Below are positions 18,598 to 26,546 of a stretch of 64,000 nucleotides of DNA, piece after piece. Positions within the stretch are counted from its first letter, which is position 1. Every line of letters starts with the position of its first letter. The stretch is from Lewinella sp. 4G2. Its GTDB lineage: Bacteria; Bacteroidota; Bacteroidia; Chitinophagales; Saprospiraceae. The notes below the pieces were generated by a model. The model had not been told where the DNA came from. It did not search any database and saw only the letters and a program-made list of their open reading frames with translations. Where the stretch lies: positions 682,001 through 746,000 of the forward strand of contig NZ_LVWJ02000014.1 in NCBI RefSeq assembly GCF_001625015.1, written 5' to 3'. The position numbers were made by a program, and so were the translations under genes.

Positions 18598-19161
18598 CTA
18601 GATTTTCAAATCCGCTAGGCTGAGCTTAGAGGTGCGGCCCATTTGCTTGGTGCGTTTGCCTTTTTCCTTGCGGTTTTCGTAGCGTTCGGTGCCACGGTCG
18701 GTGGCGTCGCTGACTTTATCGGACCATTCGGCGAGTTCGGCATCGGTGAAGGTCTGGGCATCCTTTTTATTGATCATTTTGCGGATCCATTTGCGGACGT
18801 CCTTATCGCCCTTCTTGACGACGGGCACGAGGGCCACGCGGGCCTTCAGGCCACCGGGGAGGACGGCGGACTCGAGGACGTAGATACCGCCGGCTTCCAG
18901 ATCGGCTTCCACGTAGGAGCGGTTTTCGGAACGGGCCCAGAAGACGTGTTCGCCGGGCTCACATTCGTAACGGAGGTACTTCCCGGCGTTGAAGCGACCG
19001 AGTAGTTGGTCGCCGTCGTAGTAACGGAAATTGACCAGCATGGCGTTTCCGGGAGCGCGGACGATGTAGACCACGGCTTTGCCCTCGGCCGGTGGGGCGA
19101 GTTGGGCGTCGGCACTTACGATGGCGATTAGAACGAAAAAAAGGGAGAGGAGAATTCTCAT
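18598..19161 (-). CDS. exported DUF2846-like protein
   Basis: 187 residues from the ATG at 19161, which gives the signal peptide MRILLSLFFVLIAIVSADAQ. The body (AVVYIVRAPGN ... YYDGDQLLGRFNAGKYLRYECEPGEHVFWARSENR) follows the DUF2846 pattern: a strand, a 'G..LG....G.Y' turn and 'PG.H.F.A'. The C-terminal ~60 residues are highly charged (KKGDKDVRKWIRKMINKK...; RYENRKEKGKRTKQMGR). Role unknown; probably periplasmic or outer-membrane. The terminator at 18505 ends it. Confidence 0.7.
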   Translation of the reverse strand: MRILLSLFFVLIAIVSADAQLAPPAEGKAVVYIVRAPGNAMLVNFRYYDGDQLLGRFNAGKYLRYECEPGEHVFWARSENRSYVEADLEAGGIYVLESAVLPGGLKARVALVPVVKKGDKDVRKWIRKMINKKDAQTFTDAELAEWSDKVSDATDRGTERYENRKEKGKRTKQMGRTSKLSLADLKI

Positions 19162-19284
19162 GTTAATAGGGGGATTTAATTTAGGGGACAAAAGTAGGAG
19201 ATTTCTGTATTTGTATTGTTGGGAAGGTTGCGTCGAATGCTTTTGGGCGCTGACGCGGGTGCGGGGTTGGGGATGGTGGTGCGT

Positions 19285-19580
19285 TGTTACTTTGGTGCTT
19301 TGGCATCCGATGCATCAAAGTAACAACGCACTAAAGGACTAAATCTGTTATTTTAACGAATGACGATTTCCGTTGCGTTCGCTCTTCTAATTTCGATTTT
19401 CGCCGGGATCTTTCCTGACCTTCGGTCCGTCTGATGCGCTTTGCGTCTACTGCGTGGTCCGGGCTATCATGGTGATGACTACCGGTATATGAATGAGGAG
19501 TTGGTGACGGAGTTTCGGTTGGTGCTTTGGTGCTTTGGCATCCAACGCATCAAAGTACCAAATCCGTTACTTTTAGGGAA
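19285..19580. repeat. paired TTGGTGCTTTGGCATCC palindromic repeat
   Basis: Two copies (about 19285-19325 and 19519-19562) share TTGGTGCTTTGGCATCC followed by GCATCAAAGTA; each can fold because ACTTTG pairs with CAAAGT. With the phosphatase fragment between them they fill most of the 430-nt gap 19162-19592, which otherwise holds one 17-bp dispersed motif (19246) and no gene. Confidence 0.6.
19473..19523 (+). pseudogene. duplicated 3' fragment of the small phosphatase gene
   Basis: 51 nt match 18418-18468 with 45 identities; the translation DDYRYMNEELVTEFRLV mirrors DDYRYMNEELVAELRLV of the intact gene. There is no active-site part and no start, so it is a non-functional remnant. Four of the six differences are silent, suggesting it was once coding. 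Confidence 0.7.
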
Positions 19581-19592
19581 AGCCAAAAGCCG

Positions 19593-20693
19593 TTGCCCAC
19601 TCGCCCCCTCACCCTCCTCCTTCGCACCTGCGTGAGCGCCCTGATTGTGTTGATGCTGAGTTTTGGCGGACTGCTGGCCCAGTGCCCGAGCCCAGACGTG
19701 GCGATCGTGAACAGTTGCGTGACGGTGGCCAACCCGACCAACCCGGAGCGGACGGTGGAGGTGGAATTGTTGGTGTTGCAGAACGGGGAGATGGACTTCC
19801 CGGTGAATAACTTGGGGATCGACCTGCCCTTTAATGGCTTCGGGAGCCAGAACGGGGACGTGGGGACGGGGCCGGACGGGACGCCTTATAACTGCGCCTT
19901 CAAAGTGCCAACGGTGACGGCGTTAACGGGGTGTGGGGACGTGGTGCCCCTCGGGCCGGACGGGATCATCCCCGCCAACGCGACCGTGCTGTTCGTAATG
20001 ACGGGGAACGCGTCCACGGTAAGCATCGATAGTCTGGATTTCAGCGCGCTGTGCAGTAATGGACGGACGATCTACGTGCTTCAGAATGCTTGCGAACGGA
20101 CCGTCGGCGCACTCGCCAACCGGCCCGGTAGCGGGGCGAATACGCTGCGGACGATCACGGTGAACTGCCCCAGCGAAGCGACGGACCTGACTTACGACAC
20201 GGCCCTACTACCCGACGGCGACGGTGCTTACTACGACCGCACGGCAGATGAGTACGGATTGCGGGAAGATTGCTCGGTACCGGCCCCAGTGATCGCCGTG
20301 GTGGACACGATGGTGGTAGATACGATGACGGTCGATACCATGATGACGGACACAATGACAACGGACACAAGCGGAATGGACACGGTGACGGTGGATACAG
20401 TGGTGATGAACGATACACTCGTTATGGCGCCGGATTTTCCACTGTACCTACCGACGGCCTTCAGCCCGAATCGGGATGGGGTAAATGATCGGTACCGGGT
20501 GGGGCTGCCGTTAGGAGCCGTTGGCACCGTGCGCTACACCATTTATGACCGTTGGGGCGGGCGGATTTACATCGGCACTGAACCTTGGGATGGGCACGAG
20601 GCACCGGACGGAGTGTATCTCGCTGTGGTGGACTATTTTGAAGGAGGGGTATTGGTGAAGCGGGTTGGGCGGGAGGTTTTGTTGATACGATGA
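19593..20693 (+). CDS. secreted protein with T9SS type B sorting domain
   Basis: Surface or secreted protein, about 366 residues. A signal peptide (TCVSALIVLMLSFGGLLAQ) precedes a Cys-containing beta-rich region, then a Thr/Asp/Met repeat region (VVDTMTVDTMMTDTMTTDT, residues ~235-270), and finally the CHU-type C-terminal domain LYLPTAFSPNRDGVNDRYR ... IYDRWGGRIY ... WDGHEAPDGVYLAVV, which directs type IX secretion. The start is uncertain; TTG at 19593 gives the best signal peptide (19527 ATG is the alternative). The signal peptide contains a 17-bp dispersed motif. Confidence 0.78.
   Translation: MPTRPLTLLLRTCVSALIVLMLSFGGLLAQCPSPDVAIVNSCVTVANPTNPERTVEVELLVLQNGEMDFPVNNLGIDLPFNGFGSQNGDVGTGPDGTPYNCAFKVPTVTALTGCGDVVPLGPDGIIPANATVLFVMTGNASTVSIDSLDFSALCSNGRTIYVLQNACERTVGALANRPGSGANTLRTITVNCPSEATDLTYDTALLPDGDGAYYDRTADEYGLREDCSVPAPVIAVVDTMVVDTMTVDTMMTDTMTTDTSGMDTVTVDTVVMNDTLVMAPDFPLYLPTAFSPNRDGVNDRYRVGLPLGAVGTVRYTIYDRWGGRIYIGTEPWDGHEAPDGVYLAVVDYFEGGVLVKRVGREVLLIR
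20298..20415 (+). repeat. coding minisatellite encoding (V/T)DTM units
   Basis: Imperfect 12- to 15-nt units such as GTGGATACGATG encode VDTM/TDTM. It forms a spacer before the T9SS domain and is likely to vary in length between strains. Confidence 0.6.
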
Positions 20694-20696
20694 GTA

Positions 20697-20816
20697 GTTT
20701 CTAGGGTTTAGTTTCTAGTTGCTAGCAACCAGTCACTAGCAACTGAAATTAGAAACTCATACGGGCACAAGAGATCTCCTCGAGTTTTCACCCCGCTAAG
20801 TGGCGCTCGTAAAGCC
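20697..20816. repeat. second TTTCTAG heptamer and composite tail repeat
   Basis: CTAGAAA/TTTCTAG units with a GCTAGCAAC centre (20697-20757), then GATCTCCTCGAGTTTTC, ACCCCGCT and GCGCTCGTA, matching the tail seen after 15374. It sits just before the polA promoter. Confidence 0.65.
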
Positions 20817-20840
20817 GCAACCGCAAACTATCTTTACCCC

Positions 20841-23672
20841 ATGTCCGAACCTACCGAAAAGAAGCTTTTCCTGCTCGATGGCCACGCCCTCGTTTACCGT
20901 GCGCACTTTGCCTTTATTAACCGGCCGCTGATCAACTCCAAGGGGATCAATACTTCGGCGATGATGGGCTTTACGCGGACGCTGTGGGACCTGATGAAGA
21001 ACCAAAACCCTACGCACCTCGCGGTGGTGTTTGACCCCGAGGGGCCGACCTTCCGCAACGAGATCGCGGCGGACTACAAGGCCAACCGGGAGGAGCAGCC
21101 GGAGGACATCGGGGTGGCGTTTCCCTACGTGCACCAGATCCTGCAGGGGTTCAATATTCCCGTGATCATCATCCCGAACTTTGAAGCGGATGACGTGATC
21201 GGCACCCTCGCCAAGCAGGCCAGTAAGGAGGGGTACGAGGTGTACATGGTGACGCCCGACAAGGACTACGGGCAGCTCGTGGAAGAGAACATCTACATGT
21301 ACAAGCCCAGCCGGATGGGGAACGGGATCGAGATCCTCGGCGTGAAGGACATCAACAAGAAGTGGGACATTAAGGAGCCGATCCAGGTCATCGATCTGCT
21401 GGCGCTGATGGGGGATAAGGTGGACAACATCCACGGCGTACCCGGCATCGGGCCGAAGACGGCCGCCAAGTTCATCAACGCCTACGGTAGCCTGGAGGGC
21501 ATCTACGAGAACATCGACGACATCAAGGGGAAGAACCGGGAGCGACTCATCGAGCACAAAGCGATGGCCGAACAGAGCAAGGTGCTGGCGACGATTGACG
21601 TGAACGTCCCCATTGCTTTTGACGCCGAGGCCTACCACATCAATGAATTCGATTACGACCACTTGACGGACATCTTCCGCGACCTGGAGTTCCGGACGAT
21701 CGCCAACGAGATCCTCAACACGAACCCGGCGTTGGAGCAGAACGCGCCCGTCCCGACGCAGGGGGATCTGTTCGCCCAACCCACTTCCTCCGCACCTGCG
21801 TCAGCGCCCAAAAGAGGGGGAGGACGCTTCAGCAAGCCGGCCGCCCACGCGATTGCGGACGACCACTTTGCGAACACCGAACAGGACTACCACAAGGTGG
21901 AAAGCGCCCCGGAACGCGCCGCGCTGATCGACCAGTTGAAACAGCAGCGGATCTTTGCCTTCGATACCGAGACCACGAGCATCGACCCCACGCAGGCGGA
22001 GCTGGTGGGCCTTAGTTTCAGCTGGGCGCCCGGGGAAGCGTACTACGTGCCGGTGCCCGAAGACCGGGCTGCGTGCGAGGCCATCGTGGCGGAATTCGCG
22101 CCCTTGCTGGCCGACGAAAGCACCCAAAAAGTGGGGCAAAACCTTAAGTACGACCTGATCGTGCTGGAGCGCTACGGCGCCCCCGTGCGCGGCGACCTGC
22201 TGGATACGATGGTGATGCACTACCTCATCCACCCGGACAAGCGCCACTCGATGGACCTCCTCAGTGAGGAGTACCTGAACTACAAACCGATCCCGATCAA
22301 GGACCTGATTGGCTCCGGCAAGAAGCAACTCACAATGCGCCAGGTGCCCGTGGATAAAGTGGTGGACTACGCCTGTGAGGACGCCGACATCACCATGCGG
22401 CTCTACCACGCGCTGTGGCCGGAGCTGGAGGAAGAAGGCCTCGTGGAGCTGTACAACACGATCGAGGCGCCGCTGATCCCGGTGCTCGTCAACATCGAAC
22501 TGGCCGGGGTGAACCTGGACGTGGACTTTTTGAAGAACTATTCCGAAGTCCTTACCACCCAGTTGCGGACGATCGAGAAGGAGATCTACGACGAGGCCGG
22601 GAGTGAGTTCAACATCGGCTCCCCGAAGCAGATCGGGCAGATTCTGTTCGAGCGCATGGGCATCCATTACAAGGGCAGCAAAACGAAGACCGGGCAGTTC
22701 AAAACGGACGAGGCCACGCTGCAGGACGTGGCGGTGGAGTACCCCATCGTGAAGAAGATCCTCAAGTACCGGAGCCTCTCCAAACTGCTCGGCACCTACG
22801 TGGACGCCCTGCCCCTGCTGGTGAACCCGCTGACGGGCCGGATCCATTCCAGCTTTAACCAGACGATTGCCGCGACGGGCCGCCTTTCGAGCTCCAACCC
22901 CAACCTGCAGAACATCCCGATGCGGACGCCGGAGGGCGCGGAGATCCGCAAAGCTTTCGTACCGCGCGACGGGGACCACGTCTTGCTGGCGTCGGATTAC
23001 TCCCAGATCGAGCTGCGCCTCGTGGCCGCCCTGAGTGGTGACGAGGGGATGGTGAAAGCCTTCCAGGAGGGCCGTGACATCCACACGGCAACGGCGGCCA
23101 TCGTGTTCGACGTGCCGTTCGAGGAAGTGGACCGGACGCAGCGGAACCAGGCCAAGACGATCAACTTTGCCATCCTCTACGGCGCCGGCAGCCAGCGCCT
23201 GATGCAGGAGTTGGAGATCTCCCGCCAGGAGGCCAGCGACCTGATCAAGAACTACTACGAACGCTTTGCCGGTTTGCGGGACTTCATGAAGTCCTCCGTC
23301 GATACGGCCAAGGACGAAGGTTACGCGATGACGTTGTTGGGCCGGAAACGAACCTTGCGGGACATCAATAGCCGCAGCTCCGTGGCCCGCGCCCTATCCG
23401 AGCGGATGGCGATGAATACGCCGATTCAGGGCACGGCCGCCGACATGATCAAGATTGCGATGATCCGGATTGACGAAGCCCTGCGGGCGGGTGATTTTAA
23501 GACGGAGATGATTTTGCAGGTCCACGATGAACTGGTCTTCGACGCGCCGCGGGAGGAGGTCGAGACGGTTAAGCCCATCATTGAGCAACTGATGCGGGAG
23601 GCGATTCCGGATCTGGCGGTGCCGATTGTGGTGGAGACGGATATGGGGGAGAATTGGTTGGAGGCGCATTAG
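20841..23672 (+). CDS. polA: DNA polymerase I
   Basis: Replication/repair polymerase, 943 residues. The 5' nuclease domain (residues ~8-290) has LLDGHALVYRAHF, NFEADDVIGTLA and VPGIGPKTAAKF. The 3'-5' exonuclease domain keeps its acidic residues (FAFDTETTS, VGQNLKYDL, YACEDADIT), so proofreading is expected. The polymerase domain has TGRLSSSNPNLQNIP, LASDYSQIELRL, QAKTINFAILYG and the catalytic VHDELVFD. A Pro/Ala linker (TSSAPASAPKRGG, ~residues 315-328) contains a 17-bp dispersed motif. TATCTTTA lies 4 nt before the ATG. The last 165 nt are duplicated at 42284. Confidence 0.97.
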   Translation: MSEPTEKKLFLLDGHALVYRAHFAFINRPLINSKGINTSAMMGFTRTLWDLMKNQNPTHLAVVFDPEGPTFRNEIAADYKANREEQPEDIGVAFPYVHQILQGFNIPVIIIPNFEADDVIGTLAKQASKEGYEVYMVTPDKDYGQLVEENIYMYKPSRMGNGIEILGVKDINKKWDIKEPIQVIDLLALMGDKVDNIHGVPGIGPKTAAKFINAYGSLEGIYENIDDIKGKNRERLIEHKAMAEQSKVLATIDVNVPIAFDAEAYHINEFDYDHLTDIFRDLEFRTIANEILNTNPALEQNAPVPTQGDLFAQPTSSAPASAPKRGGGRFSKPAAHAIADDHFANTEQDYHKVESAPERAALIDQLKQQRIFAFDTETTSIDPTQAELVGLSFSWAPGEAYYVPVPEDRAACEAIVAEFAPLLADESTQKVGQNLKYDLIVLERYGAPVRGDLLDTMVMHYLIHPDKRHSMDLLSEEYLNYKPIPIKDLIGSGKKQLTMRQVPVDKVVDYACEDADITMRLYHALWPELEEEGLVELYNTIEAPLIPVLVNIELAGVNLDVDFLKNYSEVLTTQLRTIEKEIYDEAGSEFNIGSPKQIGQILFERMGIHYKGSKTKTGQFKTDEATLQDVAVEYPIVKKILKYRSLSKLLGTYVDALPLLVNPLTGRIHSSFNQTIAATGRLSSSNPNLQNIPMRTPEGAEIRKAFVPRDGDHVLLASDYSQIELRLVAALSGDEGMVKAFQEGRDIHTATAAIVFDVPFEEVDRTQRNQAKTINFAILYGAGSQRLMQELEISRQEASDLIKNYYERFAGLRDFMKSSVDTAKDEGYAMTLLGRKRTLRDINSRSSVARALSERMAMNTPIQGTAADMIKIAMIRIDEALRAGDFKTEMILQVHDELVFDAPREEVETVKPIIEQLMREAIPDLAVPIVVETDMGENWLEAH
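23508..23672 (+). repeat. polA 3' end, left copy of a 165-bp direct repeat (attL candidate)
   Basis: This segment matches 42284-42448 without gaps (157/165 identical). The longest identical run near its left edge (23516-23539) contains CCACGATGAACTGGTCT and would be the natural crossover region if the island entered by site-specific recombination. Confidence 0.8.
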
Positions 23673-23684
23673 GGGGGGGGCCTC

Positions 23685-23999
23685 CTAAGGCAGTATCTTC
23701 TCAACGCCCTTCATTGATTGACTGTCGTGGACTAACTCGATGATGATTACTACTGGGTTAGGTGTTTCTTCAACGGTGTAGATAATCTTGTAAGAACTTT
23801 CCGGTAAAAAGCGGTAGGGGTTATCGCTCTTCTTTCGTTTAATCCTAAGTTGACCGTATCCATCAGGAAAAGTTTTTAGCGACTGTATTGCCAGCAGCAG
23901 TTTGCGTTCCATCTTCAGAGCAGTTTGCAACGAAGCTTTTTCAGTTAGATGATCAACGATGTGTTGTAGACTGGCTTGTGCTTCGGTGGATACGCGCAC
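23685..23999 (-). CDS. RelE/ParE-family toxin
   Basis: 104-residue toxin of the RelE/ParE fold. QASLQHIVDHLTEKASLQTALKMERKLLLAIQSL is the two-helix N terminus, followed by FPDGYGQLRIKRKKSDNPYRFL and the beta sheet YKIIYTVEETPNPVVIIIELVHDSQ, ending near the RelE-type 'V..RRD/HDS' position. The order of elements fits ParE (a gyrase poison) as well as RelE (a ribosome-dependent nuclease); the target is unknown. It lies 11 nt downstream of its antitoxin, an operon. Its stop is only 12 nt from the polA stop. Confidence 0.8.
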   Translation of the reverse strand: MRVSTEAQASLQHIVDHLTEKASLQTALKMERKLLLAIQSLKTFPDGYGQLRIKRKKSDNPYRFLPESSYKIIYTVEETPNPVVIIIELVHDSQSMKGVEKILP

Positions 24000-24010
24000 T
24001 TACTATTGCT

Positions 24011-24280
24011 TTACCACTGAGCGGACTTTTTCGCGATTATGTCGTCCACGTCAAGGTAGTTACCCCGCTTCACGTCATTGACGATTTTTTCGAAGACGTC
24101 GTCTGCTTCGCTGGCCAGGATCGGCTCATTATTTTTAATATTGTAACCTATCACTTCGCCTTGCACGTCTTGTTCCTCACGCTCATAAGTCTTGAGCAGC
24201 GCGTACACCGCCGCTAAAAAACGCTCGTCGATTCGTTCCAGGATTTGCTGGCTTTCGGTCCGCATGTCGATTTTGGTCAT
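24011..24280 (-). CDS. antitoxin of the ParE-type pair
   Basis: 89 residues, first gene of the operon. An N-terminal helical part (ESQQILERIDERFLAAVYALLKTYEREEQ) fits the short 'antitoxin' proteins that precede ParE/RelE toxins in Bacteroidota, and the acidic C-terminal part (SEADDVFEKIVNDVKRGNYLDVDDIIAKK) would wrap the toxin. No clear DNA-binding motif is seen. Placed at the edge of the island, the pair may stabilise it. Confidence 0.72.
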   Translation of the reverse strand: MTKIDMRTESQQILERIDERFLAAVYALLKTYEREEQDVQGEVIGYNIKNNEPILASEADDVFEKIVNDVKRGNYLDVDDIIAKKSAQW

Positions 24281-24383
24281 GGCTATTGGTGTTGGTGGCG
24301 TTGGTCTAAAAGTAACGGTTTAGCGGTTAAGTCAGTTGTTTAAGTGGTTGGGAGGTGGTGGTTGGTTTTGCACTTTTTTGTGT

Positions 24384-24640
24384 CTAGTAGTACGTTGGTG
24401 CCTTTTTTTTGGTGGACAGGCCGGCTTCGAGTTTAACGAGTTCCTGGCCGGATGGGGCGATGGTGGTGGAGGTACTGGCGGTGGGGGTGGTTTTGCTGCG
24501 TTTGAAGATGGTGCGGTTGTGGGGGAGGAAACGGTTGTACTGGCAGGTGCGGTTAGTGTCGTTTTCGTGGGTTTTGGAGTGTTTGGGAACCATTTGATTT
24601 TTTGTAGCCCTTGTGTTTGCGGGGAGGAGGAGTTTCGGGC
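24384..24640 (-). pseudogene. decayed RHS tip remnant
   Basis: The translation FLPHNRTIFKRSKTT ... SGQELVKLEAGLSTKKK parallels FLPRDRTVFEGSKTT ... TGQELVKLEAGFSAKKG of the full RHS protein (33711-40394), but the copy is degenerate and stops before the YD core and any toxin. It begins directly beside hairpin repeat A, as the other orphan tip does at repeat B. Confidence 0.7.
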
Positions 24641-24702
24641 GCGCCCAATTGACGCTACCCGTCAAGCCTGGCGGCCTGCGGGTAGCTGCTCATTGGGCGG
24701 GA
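24641..24702 (+). repeat. cassette-boundary hairpin repeat, copy A
   Basis: Palindromic element with outer arms GCGCCCAAT/ATTGGGCG and inner arms GCTACCCG/CGGGTAGC. It lies between an immunity gene stop (24709) and an RHS tip remnant. Other copies: B 26488-26546, C 33328-33383, and inverted D 28257-28303. Confidence 0.8.
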
Positions 24703-24708
24703 ACGATT

Positions 24709-25140
24709 TTACTCGACTGGGCCTTTTAAAATGACTTCACCTGTTGTATTAAATTTTATTAACATTCCCCCGATCAACCCGTGGTTTACTCCGCCCTTTC
24801 TTATAGGTGAGTTTCCATTATCAAAGTAGAACAAGACGGGTACCCTTTCACCATCCAACAGAATAAAGCGCCTAGACGTATTAACCTGTTTCTGCACAGA
24901 TTCAGGTAGGTTCGCTGTATAATTGAACGTGATCGTAGTAGAGTAGTCGCAGTCATTTACTAGGGCAAATATTTCAGCGTTTCGTACTCCAGTTCTAAAT
25001 CTTGAGTCTTTTAAGTCCCTGTAAACTGCTTCAATTTGATCGTTTAACTCTTCCTGGTACTCTACTATTATCATGCTAGTTTGGCAAGAAGATAAATAAG
25101 CAAGTAACAGAATGACGGATGTAATCGATGCTTTTCTCAT
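24709..25140 (-). CDS. lipoprotein, candidate immunity to the JAMM-type tip
   Basis: 143-residue lipoprotein: MRKASITSVILLLAYLSSC has a lipobox (LSSC). The mature part (QTSMIIVEYQEELNDQIEAVYRDLKD ... YSTTITFNYTANLPESVQKQ) is unrecognised. Its start overlaps the end of the toxin ORF by 4 nt (ATGA-type), the usual coupling of a toxin with its immunity gene, and repeat A follows directly. Being lipid-anchored outside the cytoplasm, it would protect in the periplasm. AT-rich relative to the backbone. Immunity function is inferred from position only. Confidence 0.6.
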   Translation of the reverse strand: MRKASITSVILLLAYLSSCQTSMIIVEYQEELNDQIEAVYRDLKDSRFRTGVRNAEIFALVNDCDYSTTITFNYTANLPESVQKQVNTSRRFILLDGERVPVLFYFDNGNSPIRKGGVNHGLIGGMLIKFNTTGEVILKGPVE

Positions 25141-25601
25141 TTCTTTAATGCATCTAGTGCCCGTTGAATTAAGCTGATTTGGCCACTGTAAACGGAAGAG
25201 TTTGGCCCTACGATTGTACTACCCTGGCGGTTATGGCCAATGGTGCTACCCTTAGCTCCAATACTGAATGTAGTTACTCCTCTTCTTCTGGCATTGGTGC
25301 CATCCGGACCTGCATTATTTCTATCCCTCACGTCTGCTACACTCGAATATCCAGTCTCGTTCTGATGCGTGTGGACATCGCCAAAGCTGGCAGCATTCGG
25401 ACCATGCGCTTCTCTTACTTCTTCAGGGCTACTAAGTTGAATATGTCCCGGCCCGCTTTTTGGTATACCCATCTTGTTCGTACCAGAGCCATCAACTCTC
25501 GATAGTGTTATAGTCCCCGAATCCGTATCCATAATCATTTCGTAAGCCTGCTCGTTTCCGCCAGGATTGTCGTCCGTCATCGTCGCTTGAGCGTCGTTCA
25601 T
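25137..25601 (-). CDS. orphan RHS toxin tip with JAMM metalloprotease motif
   Basis: 154 residues from the first ATG, though the open frame extends ~80 nt upstream without a start. GDVHTHQNETGYSSVAD holds His77, His79, Ser87 and Asp90: H-x-H-x7-S-x2-D, the full zinc/catalytic signature of JAB/MPN (JAMM) peptidases, with Glu candidates upstream (PEEVREAHG). JAB-like domains are known as polymorphic toxin tips. It is out of frame with the RHS core at 25679-26490, so it is silent as it stands and would need recombination into the expressed RHS gene. Its immunity gene overlaps it by 4 nt. Confidence 0.62.
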   Translation of the reverse strand: MNDAQATMTDDNPGGNEQAYEMIMDTDSGTITLSRVDGSGTNKMGIPKSGPGHIQLSSPEEVREAHGPNAASFGDVHTHQNETGYSSVADVRDRNNAGPDGTNARRRGVTTFSIGAKGSTIGHNRQGSTIVGPNSSVYSGQISLIQRALDALKK

Positions 25602-25678
25602 CAGACTCTGGTACGCTGCCCCTTCACTCTCCGCTCCTTCGGGTAAAACCGTAGTTAATTCTTTGGCACCGCCATTGG

Positions 25679-26490
25679 CTACCAGATTTGGTCCTGTGGA
25701 TCACCAAGACCTGCTCTTCTTTCAGCTCCAAACTTAGCGATATCCGTAACACCATAATTCTTGCCGTCATTGACCCCATCAGATCCTAAGTGACGAACAG
25801 TACCGTTATGTACGTACCAATAATCCCCTAAGGGTGAGCGTCCATCAGGATCAATAAACCGTATTGGATTATTGAATGTGTAATTGTACGGTGACCAACT
25901 CGCCATACTTGAAGCAAGAGGGTCTACAGATGTCCATCTTGCCACCGCCGCATCATACCACCTAGCCCATAATCATACAACCCCAGCTCCCCATTAAACT
26001 CCTTACCGTTGTACCGGTACCGAGCCTCCTCCCCACCAGCATTCCAATCCCCCTCCATCTCCATACTAAAAGCATAGTAGTGATGCTCCCCCAACACCTC
26101 TTGATCCTGGATAACCCCATCCAAATTAAGGTCCGCAAAACGGACGCGGGTGTTGCCGAGGTGATCCTTTAGGTAATACTCGTACTGCCACGTAACGCGG
26201 GTGGGGCACTTTTTCGTGTCCACCAGTACGTTGGTGCCTTTTTTGGCGGAGAAGCCGGCTTCGAGTTTGACGAGTTCCTGGCCGGTTAGGGCGATGGCAT
26301 TGGTGGTAGGGATCTTGGCGGTGGAGGTGGTTTTGCTGCCTTCGAAGACGGTGCGGTCGCGGGGAAGGAAACCGTCGTATTGACCGGCGTAGTTGCTCTC
26401 ATCGTCTCCGAAGGTTTCGGGGTGGTTGGGGACGTCGGTTTCTTCGCAGCCGCTGTGTTTCTGGGGGAGGGGGGGCAGTTGGTTAGGGGG
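25679..26490 (-). pseudogene. silent RHS core segment of the JAMM cassette, frameshifted
   Basis: From repeat B leftwards the minus strand encodes RHS sequence nearly identical to the full gene: LPQK..., DTKKCPTRVTWQYEYYLKDH, GNTRVRFADLNLDGVIQD and [20 protein letters not shown]. At 25966-25968 the run CCC replaces the CCCC of the full gene, shifting the frame within LYDYGARWYD. The second frame ([20 protein letters not shown] ... [11 protein letters not shown]) then ends at 25679, and the toxin continues in a third frame. There is no start codon or signal peptide: a silent donor cassette or decayed gene. Confidence 0.75.
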
Positions 26491-26546
26491 GGCTAATTGA
26501 CGCTACTCGGAAAGCCTGGTAGTACGCGGATAGCTACTCATTGCGG
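26488..26546 (+). repeat. cassette-boundary hairpin repeat, copy B
   Basis: GGCTAATTGACGCTACTCGG ... GCGGATAGCTACTCATTGC; same order and orientation as copy A with several changes that keep the inner stem only partly. It overlaps the last codons of the immunity gene (stop at 26534), and the RHS core segment starts at its other edge. Confidence 0.75.

Noticed and set aside
20298-20415. Short repeats as a CRISPR-like array
   Set aside because: Units are directly adjacent, coding and 12-15 nt long with no spacers; no cas genes in the window.
21801-23084. Long antisense frame (427 aa) opposite polA
   Set aside because: Shadow of polA codon bias; no recognisable motif.
26488-26546. Cassette hairpins as plain intrinsic terminators
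   Set aside because: They follow immunity genes and can fold, but no T-run follows on the minus strand, and copy B has a weakened stem. Termination cannot be excluded, but the outer conserved bases are not explained by it.
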